A stretch of 64,000 nucleotides of DNA from Bacteroides gallinarum DSM 18171 = JCM 13658 (GTDB lineage: Bacteria > Bacteroidota > Bacteroidia > Bacteroidales > Bacteroidaceae), in assembly GCF_000374365.1 (NCBI RefSeq), contig NZ_KB894116.1:123041-187040 (forward strand). Direction: 5' to 3'. Positions 44,207-53,169 of this stretch are shown here, one piece after another; position 1 is the stretch's first letter; each line of letters begins with the position of its first letter. The translations under genes were made by a program, and so were the position numbers. The notes below the pieces were generated by a model. The model was not told the origin of the DNA. It ran no database searches and was given only the letters and a program-made list of their open reading frames with translations.

Positions 44207-45091
44207 ATGGACGAACTGCCGGAAATATACAAACGCATCGAATACCTGCGCAACCAGGGTATAAAAATGAAAGAGATAGCCGACCATACCAACATGGCGG
44301 CAAGTGTGCTCTCCTCGCTCTACTCGAGCGTACTGCCCACCTACATCACTTGTATCAAGAAAGGAAACAGTAAAGAAGAGGCATTGGACTATGCCCTGTC
44401 GCAAGTAAACAATGTATCGAAAAAACGTCTCCTCGGCAATCTGAAAGAGCTGAAAGAACAACTGTTCGGACTGGAGCCCGCCGCCACTGCCGCCGGGCAG
44501 AAAGACAATCCGTTCCTGGAAATGATGTCGGAAGAAATGCTCCGTTCGGTACAGGATGCCTACAATTACAGCGGCATATACATCAGTTACAGCCTTTCTT
44601 CCTCGTCCAATGCGCTGAAAGTGGAGCCTTACCTCATCGCTACTTCCGAAAACGGCAATTACGTGAAAGCGGTACATATGAGCGCCTACAATACCACCCA
44701 TTTCGGGGCGGGCATTTTCAGCAATCACCAGAACTCCTACATCATGTTCAACGAACGGGAGTCTCCGCAAATGGCGCTGTTCACTATCTACCTGCAACTG
44801 CCCATGTACGACTTTCCCCACATGCTCAAGGGGCTTTACCTCTGCCTGGACTACAACCGCAACCCGATAGCCCGGAGGATTATCTTCATCAAGCACTCGG
44901 ACAGTACCAGCATGGATGATTTTCTGGAGCTGAAAGGCGCTATCATCCCCAAAGGGGAGCTGACGGAAGAACAGATACCTTATTATAATTATACTTGCCA
45001 GCCGGGTGACTATATCAAGACCTGCTCCGTTCCTTCTCCCCTGCTCAATGAAAAGGATTTGGAAAGGGAGAAGAAGATGCTGGAAATCTGA
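44207..45091 (+). CDS. Putative DNA-binding regulator of phosphonate use
   Basis: 294 residues from ATG 44207 (MDELPEIYKRI); an upstream in-frame ATG at 44156 is less likely because a -7-like TTTCTTTG box is at 44161-44168. Residues about 5-45 read as a helix-turn-helix (RIEYLRNQGIKMKEIADHTNMAASVLSSLYSSV, residue pattern of an Xre-like domain). The remaining 240 residues are a soluble domain rich in aromatics that I cannot assign (segment SGIYISYSLSSSSNALKVEPYLIA). It is transcribed divergently from the transporter-phnX-phnW genes, the usual layout for a local regulator. Ligand unknown. Confidence 0.6.
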   Translation: MDELPEIYKRIEYLRNQGIKMKEIADHTNMAASVLSSLYSSVLPTYITCIKKGNSKEEALDYALSQVNNVSKKRLLGNLKELKEQLFGLEPAATAAGQKDNPFLEMMSEEMLRSVQDAYNYSGIYISYSLSSSSNALKVEPYLIATSENGNYVKAVHMSAYNTTHFGAGIFSNHQNSYIMFNERESPQMALFTIYLQLPMYDFPHMLKGLYLCLDYNRNPIARRIIFIKHSDSTSMDDFLELKGAIIPKGELTEEQIPYYNYTCQPGDYIKTCSVPSPLLNEKDLEREKKMLEI

Positions 45092-45115
45092 GTATTTTTC
45101 ATCGTAAGGCAACTT

Positions 45116-45150
45116 TGCAACTTGGTTGCATCTCCCGCCGCCTATCTTTG
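45116..45150 (+). promoter_or_regulatory. Promoter and palindromic operator of the zinc-export operon
   Basis: Exact -7 TATCTTTG at 45143-45150 with a -33-like CTTG at 45121-45124 (18-bp spacer). A perfect palindrome TGCAAC-TTG-GTTGCA at 45116-45130 covers the -33 element, the position expected for repressor binding. The Fur-family protein encoded downstream is the natural candidate to bind it. Confidence 0.65.
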
Positions 45151-45169
45151 TACCCAAAACAAAGATAGT

Positions 45170-47125
45170 ATGGGACATCACAGTTGTACATGTTGCTGTG
45201 CGCATGGCAATGCACAGACCGCACACGCACCGGAAAATCCCGGTTTCCTGAAAGAATATGGAAGAATATTGCTTTCCGCCCTTTTCCTTTTCAGCGGGAT
45301 AGCGATGAAGGCGATGCACACGGACTTTTTCACGGACGGAACCGTTATGCTCGCCTGGTATCTGGCAGCCTACCTGCCCGTAGGCCTGCCCGTATTGAAA
45401 GAGGCATGGGAAAGCATGCTGCAAAAGGATATTTTCAGCGAATTCACCCTGATGTCTATCGCTACATTGGGGGCTTTCTACATCAAGGAATATCCGGAAG
45501 GCGTAGCCGTGATGCTGTTCTACTCGTTGGGAGAATTATTCCAGGACAAGGCCGTAAGCAGGGCGAAGCGGAATATCGGCGCACTACTCGACGTCCGTCC
45601 GGAAACGGCAACGGTTATCAAAGGCGGCGAGGCCGTTACGGAATCTCCGCGTAATGTACAGATTGGCGACATCATCGAGGTAAAGACTGGCGAACGGGTT
45701 CCGCTGGACGGGAGAATGCTGGGTGAAGCCGCCGCCTTCAATACCTCCGCCCTTACAGGCGAAAGTGTGCCGCGCACTATCCGGAAAGGCGAAGAAGTGC
45801 TTGCCGGAATGATTGCCACGGATAAGGTGGTCAGGGTGGAAGTTACGAAGCCTTTCGAAAAGAGCGCCCTATCGCGTATCTTGGAGCTGGTGCAGGATGC
45901 CTCCGAACGCAAGGCGCCCGCCGAATTGTTCATCCGCAAGTTCGCCCGTATCTATACGCCGATTGTAACCGGGCTGGCTGTACTGATAGTGCTGTTGCCC
46001 CTACTCTACTCATCGGTGGATGCACAGTTTCAGTTCGTTTTCGACGACTGGCTGTACCGGGCGCTCGTATTCCTGGTTATTTCGTGTCCCTGCGCCTTAG
46101 TGGTAAGCATCCCGCTGGGATATTTCGGCGGTATCGGTGCTGCATCCCGCTTGGGAATATTGTTCAAGGGAGGCAATTACCTGGATGCCATAACCAAAAT
46201 CAACACGGTAGTATTCGACAAAACGGGTACGTTGACAAAAGGCACGTTCGAGGTGCAGTCCTGTCATACCCACCCCGACATATCCGAAGAAAAGCTGATA
46301 CAAATCATCGCTTCCGCAGAACGCAACAGCACGCACCCCATAGCAAAGGCGGTTACCGGCTATGCGGAACAGAGGCGGATAGCTCCCGTACCGACAACGG
46401 AGGTCACGGAAATTGCAGGCCACGGTATCGAAACCACGATAGAGGGGCAGCGTATCCTGGTGGGTAACACCCGCTTATTATCCAAATACGGGGTGGACTA
46501 TCCGCAGGAATTGTCTGCAATCACCGATACGGCGGTAGTCTGTGCCGTAGGTCAGTCCTACGCGGGTTATCTGCTGCTGTCCGATACGCTGAAAGCCGAT
46601 GCCCGCAAGGCGATAGAGGATTTGGAAGCTTTAAATATCAATAATATTCAGATATTATCGGGAGATAAACAAGCGATTGTAACTAACTTTGCAAACCGAT
46701 TGGGGGTAAGACAAGCCTACGGCGACCTACTTCCCGACGGGAAAGTGGAGCATATAGAGGAGCTGCGGCGGAATGCCGCCAACCGGATAGCCTTTGTGGG
46801 CGACGGTATCAACGATGCTCCTGTCCTTGCCCTCAGCCACGTAGGGATTGCCATGGGCGGACTGGGCAGCGATGCCGCTATCGAAACCGCCGATGTGGTA
46901 ATCCAGACCGACCAGCCCTCCAAGGTAGCCACTGCCATTCGTGCCGGCAAGCAGACCCGCCGGATTGTCTGGCAAAATATTTCGCTGGCTTTCGGGGTGA
47001 AACTGTTGGTATTGATATTAGGCGCCGGCGGACTGGCTACGCTGTGGGAAGCCGTTTTTGCAGACGTGGGCGTGGCCCTCATCGCCATAGTGAATGCTGT
47101 CCGCATACAGAAACTTATAAAATAG
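45170..47125 (+). CDS. Zn/Cd/Pb-exporting P1B-type ATPase
   Basis: Inner-membrane heavy-metal efflux pump of 651 residues from ATG 45170. The N-terminus has a Cys/His cluster (HHSCTCCCAH) instead of a full metal-binding domain. In order: TGES actuator loop (ALTGESVP), metal-binding CPC (Cys306-Pro-Cys308), phosphorylation site Asp350 in DKTGTLTKG, HP motif (NSTHPIAKA), and GDGINDAP. Transmembrane residues matching ZntA-type pumps are present: Lys in SLAFGVKLLV and Asp in FADVGVAL, which favours Zn2+/Cd2+ over Cu+. It is followed 14 bp later by a Fur-family regulator gene. Confidence 0.93.
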   Translation: MGHHSCTCCCAHGNAQTAHAPENPGFLKEYGRILLSALFLFSGIAMKAMHTDFFTDGTVMLAWYLAAYLPVGLPVLKEAWESMLQKDIFSEFTLMSIATLGAFYIKEYPEGVAVMLFYSLGELFQDKAVSRAKRNIGALLDVRPETATVIKGGEAVTESPRNVQIGDIIEVKTGERVPLDGRMLGEAAAFNTSALTGESVPRTIRKGEEVLAGMIATDKVVRVEVTKPFEKSALSRILELVQDASERKAPAELFIRKFARIYTPIVTGLAVLIVLLPLLYSSVDAQFQFVFDDWLYRALVFLVISCPCALVVSIPLGYFGGIGAASRLGILFKGGNYLDAITKINTVVFDKTGTLTKGTFEVQSCHTHPDISEEKLIQIIASAERNSTHPIAKAVTGYAEQRRIAPVPTTEVTEIAGHGIETTIEGQRILVGNTRLLSKYGVDYPQELSAITDTAVVCAVGQSYAGYLLLSDTLKADARKAIEDLEALNINNIQILSGDKQAIVTNFANRLGVRQAYGDLLPDGKVEHIEELRRNAANRIAFVGDGINDAPVLALSHVGIAMGGLGSDAAIETADVVIQTDQPSKVATAIRAGKQTRRIVWQNISLAFGVKLLVLILGAGGLATLWEAVFADVGVALIAIVNAVRIQKLIK

Positions 47126-47139
47126 AAAGGCAAAATCTT

Positions 47140-47574
47140 ATGGAAGAAAAGGATTATTTGGACTTGTTGGCAAAAAGGGAGATACAGCCTACCGCCATAC
47201 GTATCCTGGTATTGCAGGCTATGATGAAGGCAGGGCGTTCTGTCTCCCTGCTCGACCTGGAAAACATGCTGGATACGGTAGATAAGTCTTCTATCTTCCG
47301 TACTATCACCCTTTTCCTTTCCCACCACCTCATACACAGCATCGACGACGGGACGGGGTCTTTTAAATATGCAGTGTGCAGTGCAAACTGTTCGTGTGAG
47401 GTCAATGACCTGCACACCCATTTCCATTGCGAGAAATGCAACAAGACGTTCTGTTTCAAGAATATTCCCACACCGGTAGTACAAGTGCCGGAGGGTTTTA
47501 CATTGAACAGCATCAACTATGTGCTGAAGGGGCTTTGCCCGGAATGTGCCGCAAAGGTACGAAAAGGGGGCTGA
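47140..47574 (+). CDS. Fur-family metalloregulator (Zur-like)
   Basis: 144 residues from ATG 47140. N-terminal winged helix (about 5-80, including SLLDLENMLDTVDKSSIFRTITLF) and a C-terminal dimerisation domain with HTHFHCEKCNKTFCF and CPECA, that is two CxxC pairs for structural zinc plus His residues. It follows the Zn/Cd ATPase gene by 14 bp, so it is in the same operon. Because Fur proteins normally repress in metal-replete cells while an efflux pump must be induced by metal, the regulatory logic is not obvious: it could be an unusual metal-released repressor. Converges with the LacI gene (6 bp between stops). Confidence 0.88.
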   Translation: MEEKDYLDLLAKREIQPTAIRILVLQAMMKAGRSVSLLDLENMLDTVDKSSIFRTITLFLSHHLIHSIDDGTGSFKYAVCSANCSCEVNDLHTHFHCEKCNKTFCFKNIPTPVVQVPEGFTLNSINYVLKGLCPECAAKVRKGG

Positions 47575-47580
47575 ACCGTA

Positions 47581-48597
47581 TCAGCCCTTTATACTGCTTT
47601 CCCTGATTTGCAAATGGGTAGGAATGACTACTTGTTTAACAGTCTTGTCTCCTCTTATCTGTTCGATTAACAGGCGGCAGGCTGTTTCCCCCATCAGGTA
47701 TGTCTGGTGGGATATTGCCGAAAGCTTGGGTTCTACATAATTGGCATGCCGCTCATCCGTATATCCTATAAGGGCTATATCTTGCGGAATACGGTAACCA
47801 TGACTTTTTATGACCTCCATTGCTGCAAATGCCAGCGTATCGTTCATGGCAAGAATGGCATCGGGCGGTTCGGCAAGGGACAGCAACATTTCCGTCGCTA
47901 CTTTGCCTTCCTCATAATCAATCTTCCGGCACACCACCAGCTCTCTTTCTATGGGTATCTTATTTTCACGCAGTGCCTCCAGGTAACCGTGTTTCCTCCG
48001 CTTTACTATATCCAGATGATTGGCTCCGCCGATGAAAGCCACCCGTTTGCTCCCATTATCCAACAGATGCTGGGTTGCTTTCTGGGCGGAACAAGCCCCG
48101 TCTGCAACCACTGTGGAAAAAAGCTCCGGCAGGCAGACGCGGTCGAACAGCACGACAGGCATATTGATGTCGGACAAGGCCGTAAAATGGCGATAATCGG
48201 TTGTTTCTTGCGACAGGCAGGCAATAATGCCCTCTACACGCATATTTACCAAATTCTCGATATTCCTCTTTTCGTGCTCGTAGGACTCGTGCGAAGTAGC
48301 GATAATCACAAAATACCCGTTGGCTATAGCCATGTCTTCTATACCGCTCAGGATAGAAGAAAAGAAGTGGGTCACGATATCCGGAACAATCACCCCAATG
48401 ATGCGCGGAGCGTTTTTCCGGAGGCTCATGGCAAAAGGATTGGGACGGTAGTTCATCTCCTTTGCCAGTTGCTTGGCTCTGGCACAAAGCTCGCGGCTGA
48501 TTTCCGGACTGTCTTTCAAAGCCCTCGACACGGTTGGAATGGAAACGCCCAGTACACTGGCGATATCTTTCAGCGAAGTATGTTTTTTGTGTTCCAT
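47581..48597 (-). CDS. LacI-family transcriptional regulator
   Basis: 338-residue sugar-responsive repressor. N-terminal LacI helix-turn-helix and hinge (SLKDIASVLGVSIPTVSRALKDSPEIS, about 8-34; hinge YRPNPFAMSLR), then a periplasmic-binding-like effector domain (IIGVIVPDIVTHFFSSI ... AILAMNDTLAFAAMEV ... IGYTDERHANYVEPKLSAI). Transcribed divergently from the L-galactose operon, with a palindromic site at 48675-48690 between them. The effector is probably a pathway sugar; inference. Confidence 0.93.
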   Translation of the reverse strand: MEHKKHTSLKDIASVLGVSIPTVSRALKDSPEISRELCARAKQLAKEMNYRPNPFAMSLRKNAPRIIGVIVPDIVTHFFSSILSGIEDMAIANGYFVIIATSHESYEHEKRNIENLVNMRVEGIIACLSQETTDYRHFTALSDINMPVVLFDRVCLPELFSTVVADGACSAQKATQHLLDNGSKRVAFIGGANHLDIVKRRKHGYLEALRENKIPIERELVVCRKIDYEEGKVATEMLLSLAEPPDAILAMNDTLAFAAMEVIKSHGYRIPQDIALIGYTDERHANYVEPKLSAISHQTYLMGETACRLLIEQIRGDKTVKQVVIPTHLQIRESSIKG

Positions 48598-48674
48598 TCA
48601 AAGATTATCATTAGGTTTACTTTACAAAGGAAGCATATTTCCCGCAAATAAACGCATTCCGGGAAATATTTCTT

Positions 48675-48690
48675 ACGTAAACCGTTACGT
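48675..48690. promoter_or_regulatory. LacI-type operator
   Basis: Perfect palindrome ACGTAA-ACCG-TTACGT with a CG-containing centre, typical of LacI-family operators. It lies 78 bp from the lacI-type gene start and about 45 bp upstream of the -7 box of the divergent operon. Confidence 0.65.
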
Positions 48691-48734
48691 GCTTTTTCAG
48701 AGCCGTTTAAGAACAATCCGGCTCATCCGCTGCA

Positions 48735-48742
48735 TACATTTG
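48735..48742 (+). promoter_or_regulatory. -7 box of the L-galactose operon
   Basis: Exact TACATTTG, 26 bp before the first start codon of the operon. The -33 region has no TTTG at standard spacing. Confidence 0.55.
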
Positions 48743-48767
48743 CCGTATAATCTTAAAACACAAAGTT

Positions 48768-49700
48768 ATGCAATACCATGAAATCGGAAAAACGGGAATG
48801 AAAGTTTCTTCCCTCAGTTTCGGAGCCTCTTCCTTAGGAGGGGTTTTCCATGACATCAAAGAAAAAGAAGGCATCGCATCTGTATTCACCGCTATCGAAT
48901 CGGGAATCAACTTCATCGATGTATCGCCCTACTACGGACATTACAAGGCCGAAACCGTCTTGGGAAAGGCACTGAAAGAAATTCCGCGCAACCGCTACTA
49001 CCTCTCTACCAAAGTAGGGCGTTATGGAAAAGACGGTGTCAATACCTGGGATTATTCTGCCAAACGTGCCACAGAAAGCGTTTACGAAAGTATGGAGCGG
49101 CTGAATATCGACTTCATCGATTTGATTAATGTACACGATATCGAGTTTGCCGACCTGAACCAGGTAGTCAACGAAACGCTGCCGGCACTGGTGGAACTAC
49201 GTGCAAAAGGAGTTGTGGGACATGTCGGCATCACGGATTTACAGCTGGAGAACCTGAAATGGGTTATCGACCATTCTCCCGCAGGAACGGTAGAATCCGT
49301 ACTCAATTTCTGCCATTACTGCCTCTGCGATGACAAATTAACAGACTTCCTGGATTACTTCGAGGAAAAAGGAATAGGTATAATCAATGCCTCTCCGCTA
49401 TCCATGGGGTTACTGACAGAGCGTGGAGCACCCGCCTGGCATCCTGCTCCCGAATCACTGGCTGCCGCCTGCCGTAAAGCGATGCTGCATTGCAAGTCGA
49501 AGAATTATCCGATAGAAAAGCTTGCCATGCAGTTCTCCGTCAGCAATCCGCGTATCGCCACCACTTTGTTCAGTACGGCAAATCCTCAAAACGTAAAGAA
49601 CAACATTGAATTCATCGAAGCTCCAATGGACGAGGAACTGGTGCGTGAAGTCAGAGAAATTATCGGAGACCAACAACGGGTAAGCTGGGCAAACTCTTAA
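48768..49700 (+). CDS. L-galactose dehydrogenase (aldo/keto reductase)
   Basis: NAD(P)-dependent aldo/keto reductase of 310 residues. Catalytic tetrad: Asp and Tyr in FIDVSPYYG, Lys in STKVGRYG, His in NVHDIEF. The stretch NVHDIEFADLNQVVNETLPAL and the block ASPLSMGLLTERGAPAWHPAPE strongly recall plant L-galactose dehydrogenase. With the next three genes it matches the gene order published for L-galactose metabolism in Bacteroides vulgatus (Bvu0219, Bvu0220, transporter, Bvu0222). Expected reaction: L-galactose to L-galactono-1,5-lactone. L-fucose is an alternative substrate for this enzyme type. Confidence 0.85.
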   Translation: MQYHEIGKTGMKVSSLSFGASSLGGVFHDIKEKEGIASVFTAIESGINFIDVSPYYGHYKAETVLGKALKEIPRNRYYLSTKVGRYGKDGVNTWDYSAKRATESVYESMERLNIDFIDLINVHDIEFADLNQVVNETLPALVELRAKGVVGHVGITDLQLENLKWVIDHSPAGTVESVLNFCHYCLCDDKLTDFLDYFEEKGIGIINASPLSMGLLTERGAPAWHPAPESLAAACRKAMLHCKSKNYPIEKLAMQFSVSNPRIATTLFSTANPQNVKNNIEFIEAPMDEELVREVREIIGDQQRVSWANS

Positions 49701-49711
49701 TCAGACTCCTT

Positions 49712-50635
49712 ATGAACTACACAATCATCGATGCGCATGCCCATTTGTGGCTACGCCAGGACACGACAGTAGACGGCCTGCCTATCCGGACACTGGAGAA
49801 CGGCCGCTCTTTGTTCATGGGCGAAATACGCCAAATGGTTCCGCCTTTCATGGTGGACGGAGTGAACAGTGCGGAGGTTTTCCTCTCGAACATGGACTAC
49901 GCACAAGTATCTGCCGCAGTAATCACACAAGAATTTATCGACGGCATACAGAACGAATACCTGAAAGAGGTTGCAGCCCGTTATCCCGACCGTTTCTTCG
50001 TATGCGGCATGTGCGAGTTCCGCAAACCCGGATATTTTAAACAAGCCCAACAGTTGATAGACAGCGGCTTCAAGGCTATCAAGATTCCCGCCCACCGTCT
50101 GTTACTGAAAGAAGGACGTGTAATGCTGAACTGCGAGGAAATGATGCAGATGTTCGGGCTAATGGAAGCGCGGAATATCATCCTGTCCATAGATTTGGCA
50201 GAAGGAAGTACCCAGGTTGCCGAAATGGAGGAGATAATAGGACAGTACCCCCGCCTGAAGATTGCAATCGGACACTTCGGCATGGTAACCCTGCCCGAAT
50301 GGAAACAACAGATTCTGCTGGCACGGCATCCCAATGTAATGATTGAGTCGGGTGGCATCACCTGGCTTTTCAACGAGGAATTCTATCCCTTCAAAGGGGC
50401 GGTAAAGGCTATCCGTGAAGCGGCAGACCTCGTAGGAATGGAGAAGCTGATGTGGGGCTCGGATTATCCGCGTACAATTACTGCCATAACCTACAAGATG
50501 TCTTATGATTTCATTACGAAGTCTCCCGAGCTGACCGAAGCGGAGAAAGCTCTTTTCTTAGGAGAGAACGCCCGTAACTTTTACGGCTTCAGTCAGCTCC
50601 CTACATTGCCTTATATCAAAAACATGTCCGAATAA
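49712..50635 (+). CDS. L-galactono-1,5-lactonase (amidohydrolase, cog3618 type)
   Basis: Metal-dependent amidohydrolase of 307 residues. The N-terminal metal ligands His9 and His11 are in IIDAHAHLW, further conserved histidine is in AIGHFGM, and the C-terminal catalytic Asp in MWGSDYPRT. These are the marks of the cog3618 lactonase group. It starts 12 bp after the dehydrogenase gene and would open the lactone that enzyme produces to L-galactonate. Assignment relies on context and gene order with Bvu0220. Confidence 0.83.
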   Translation: MNYTIIDAHAHLWLRQDTTVDGLPIRTLENGRSLFMGEIRQMVPPFMVDGVNSAEVFLSNMDYAQVSAAVITQEFIDGIQNEYLKEVAARYPDRFFVCGMCEFRKPGYFKQAQQLIDSGFKAIKIPAHRLLLKEGRVMLNCEEMMQMFGLMEARNIILSIDLAEGSTQVAEMEEIIGQYPRLKIAIGHFGMVTLPEWKQQILLARHPNVMIESGGITWLFNEEFYPFKGAVKAIREAADLVGMEKLMWGSDYPRTITAITYKMSYDFITKSPELTEAEKALFLGENARNFYGFSQLPTLPYIKNMSE

Positions 50636-50648
50636 ACAAGGAAATACC

Positions 50649-51908
50649 ATGAAAAAAAATACATATATCGTTCCTCTTACACTGGTTTTCAGCCTTTTCT
50701 TTTTGTGGGCTATCAGCAGTAACCTGCTGCCTACCATGATTCGGCAACTAATGAAAACCTGCGAACTGAATACGTTCGAAGCATCGTTTACCGAAACTGC
50801 CTATTGGCTGGCCTATTTCATATTTCCTATCCCGATAGCCATGTTTATGAAAAAATACAGTTACAAAGCCGGTATCATATTCGGTCTATTACTGGCAGCG
50901 GGCGGCGGGCTGCTTTTTTTCCCGGCAGCCATGCTGAAAGAATACTGGGCTTATCTTTGTATTTTCTTTATCATCGCTACCGGTATGTGTTTTCTCGAAA
51001 CGGCCGCCAATCCGTATGTAACCGCTTTGGGAGATGCTAAGACAGCACCCCGGCGTCTGAACCTGGCACAATCGTTCAACGGACTGGGAGCATTCATTTC
51101 CGCCATGTTCCTAAGCAAACTGATTCTTAGCGGAACGCACTATACGCGCGAAACCCTCCCCGTGGATTACCCGGGAGGCTGGCAGGCTTATATAGAGGTG
51201 GAAACGGATGCCATGAAGTTTCCCTACCTAGTACTGGCTTTATTATTAATTGCCATAGCCGTAGTATTCGTATTCTCCAAATTACCCAAGATAGGCGACG
51301 AGAAAGCCCAGCCCGGCACAGCCGCACCCAAAGAAAGGTTAATCGACTTCGGGGTACTGAAACACTCACATCTACGCTGGGGCGTCATAGCACAATTCTT
51401 TTACAACGGCGGACAGACAGCTATCAACAGTCTTTTCCTGGTGTACTGCTGCTCCTACGCCGGTTTAGCGGAAAATACGGCCACCACTTTCTTCGGGTTT
51501 TACATGCTCGCTTTCCTGCTGGGACGCTGGATAGGTACAGGGCTTATGGTAAAATTTCGCCCTCAGGATATGCTGGCGGTTTATGCCATTATCAACATTC
51601 TATTATGCGGAGTGGTAGTAATCTGGGGAGGTACGACGGGGTTGTATGCCATGCTGCTCATTTCTTTCTTCATGTCCATTATGTACCCCACACAGTTCTC
51701 GTTGGCACTGACCGGATTAGGTAGCCAGACCAAAAGCGGCTCTGCATTCCTGGTCATGTCTATCGTTGGCAATGCCTGCCTGCCACAGTTAACGGCCTAC
51801 CTCATGCACGTAAATGAGAATGTCTATCACATAGCTTATATTATCCCCATGCTTTGTTTCCTTTTCTGCGCATACTACGGCTGGAAGAAATACAAGGTCA
51901 TCGATTAA
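50649..51908 (+). CDS. MFS sugar:proton symporter, FucP-like
   Basis: 419-residue inner-membrane transporter of the fucose-permease (FHS) group with about 12 helices: LTLVFSLFFLWAISSNLLPTMIRQLMKTCELN at the start resembles FucP, and FLETAANPYVTALGD (about 119-133) carries the NPYV motif of this group. Third gene of the operon, 14 bp after the lactonase gene. It presumably imports L-galactose or the related L-fucose. Confidence 0.88.
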   Translation: MKKNTYIVPLTLVFSLFFLWAISSNLLPTMIRQLMKTCELNTFEASFTETAYWLAYFIFPIPIAMFMKKYSYKAGIIFGLLLAAGGGLLFFPAAMLKEYWAYLCIFFIIATGMCFLETAANPYVTALGDAKTAPRRLNLAQSFNGLGAFISAMFLSKLILSGTHYTRETLPVDYPGGWQAYIEVETDAMKFPYLVLALLLIAIAVVFVFSKLPKIGDEKAQPGTAAPKERLIDFGVLKHSHLRWGVIAQFFYNGGQTAINSLFLVYCCSYAGLAENTATTFFGFYMLAFLLGRWIGTGLMVKFRPQDMLAVYAIINILLCGVVVIWGGTTGLYAMLLISFFMSIMYPTQFSLALTGLGSQTKSGSAFLVMSIVGNACLPQLTAYLMHVNENVYHIAYIIPMLCFLFCAYYGWKKYKVID

Positions 51909-51944
51909 AATAACAAAACAGTGTCTAATTATTATCATAACAAA

Positions 51945-52961
51945 ATGAAAGCAGTCCAGATTACAGCCCCTTCCGAAATGAGGGTGGTCGATGTAGAAAA
52001 GCCGGCAACGGGCGCCGGAGAGGTATTAGTGAAAATAAAATATGTAGGTTTCTGCGGTTCGGACTTGAACACGTTTGCCGGGCGCAATCCAATGGTGAAA
52101 CTTCCGGTTATTCCGGGGCATGAGGTAGGCGCGGTTATCGAAGAAACGGGGACGGGCGTACCTGCAGAGTTAAAGAAAGGCATGAATGTAACGCTGAATC
52201 CTTATACCAACTGCGGTACATGTGCTTCCTGTCGTTCGGGACGCGTCAATGCCTGTGAGCACAACGAAACGTTGGGAGTACAACGCAACGGAGTGATGTG
52301 CGAATATGCCGTATTGCCCTGGAACAAAATTATTCCGGCAGGCGACCTCTCCCCTCGCGACTGTGCCTTGATAGAGCCGATGAGTGTAGGTTTCCATGCC
52401 GTGTCCAGGGGGCAAATCAACGACAACGAATATGTCATGGTCATCGGTTGCGGCATGATTGGTATCGGCGCCATTGTCCGCTCGGCACTGAGGGGAGCAA
52501 AAGTCATTGCCGTCGATTTGGATGATGAAAAGCTGGAACTGGCTAAAAAGGTGGGAGCTTCCTATGTCATCAATTCCCAAACGGAGAATGTGCACGAACG
52601 CATGTCCGAAATAACGGACGGATATGGAGCGGATGTCGTCATAGAAGCCGTCGGCAGCCCGATAACTTACGTAATGGCAGTAAATGAGGTAAGTTTCACC
52701 GGACGGGTCGTTTGTATCGGCTATGCCAAAAGTGAAGTATCTTTCCAAACCAAATATTTCGTCCAGAAAGAGATTGATATCCGCGGCTCACGCAATGCAT
52801 TGCCGGAGGACTTCCGCGCAGTAATCAACTATATGAAATCGGGTAATTGCCCGATAGAAAAGCTGGTTTCCAGGGTTGTATCTCCGGAAAATGCTTTGAA
52901 TGCAATGGAGGAATGGCTTGCGGCTCCGGGAAAGGTATTCAGGATTTTAGTAGAATTTTAA
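51945..52961 (+). CDS. L-galactonate dehydrogenase (zinc-dependent alcohol dehydrogenase family)
   Basis: 338 residues if started at ATG 51945 (MKAVQITAP); a GTG at 51921 is possible. Catalytic zinc ligands: Cys in GFCGSDL and the GHEVG motif; structural zinc cysteines in CGTCASCRSGRVNAC. Rossmann NAD-binding motif is GCGMIGIGA. Members of this MDR branch include L-galactonate and L-idonate/threonine dehydrogenases. As last gene of the operon it would oxidise L-galactonate to D-tagaturonate, as Bvu0222 does. Tagaturonate then needs uronate-pathway genes not seen in this window. Confidence 0.83.
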   Translation: MKAVQITAPSEMRVVDVEKPATGAGEVLVKIKYVGFCGSDLNTFAGRNPMVKLPVIPGHEVGAVIEETGTGVPAELKKGMNVTLNPYTNCGTCASCRSGRVNACEHNETLGVQRNGVMCEYAVLPWNKIIPAGDLSPRDCALIEPMSVGFHAVSRGQINDNEYVMVIGCGMIGIGAIVRSALRGAKVIAVDLDDEKLELAKKVGASYVINSQTENVHERMSEITDGYGADVVIEAVGSPITYVMAVNEVSFTGRVVCIGYAKSEVSFQTKYFVQKEIDIRGSRNALPEDFRAVINYMKSGNCPIEKLVSRVVSPENALNAMEEWLAAPGKVFRILVEF

Positions 52962-53116
52962 TTCATGAGGAAGAATGAATATCTGCATTCCCAGGTAAGC
53001 AATTCCGATACAAACTCCGCAGAGAAGCGGAAACTAATGGAACGGATGCTCTACCTATACTAATAACACAACAACACGTTCCGGCAAACTGTATCGACAA
53101 ACAGTTTTCAAAACGA

Positions 53117-53164
53117 ATGAAGGAGAACGGTATACGTCAAGTATAACCGTTCTCCTTCATTTGT
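53117..53164 (+). terminator. Intrinsic terminator of the L-galactose operon
   Basis: Stem ATGAAGGAGAACGG-TATA with TATA-A-CCGTTCTCCTTCAT (53117-53134 and 53142-53160), one bulged base, followed by TTGTTT. It marks the last chromosomal feature before the mobile element. Confidence 0.88.
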
Positions 53165-53169
53165 TTCCA

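Noticed and set aside
47044..47139. Extended start of the Fur-family protein
   Set aside because: It would overlap the ATPase gene by over 80 bp; the ATG at 47140 begins the conserved Fur sequence.
53041..53116. Continuation of the L-galactose operon to the right
   Set aside because: No open frame with motifs; a strong terminator follows, so the operon ends with the dehydrogenase gene.
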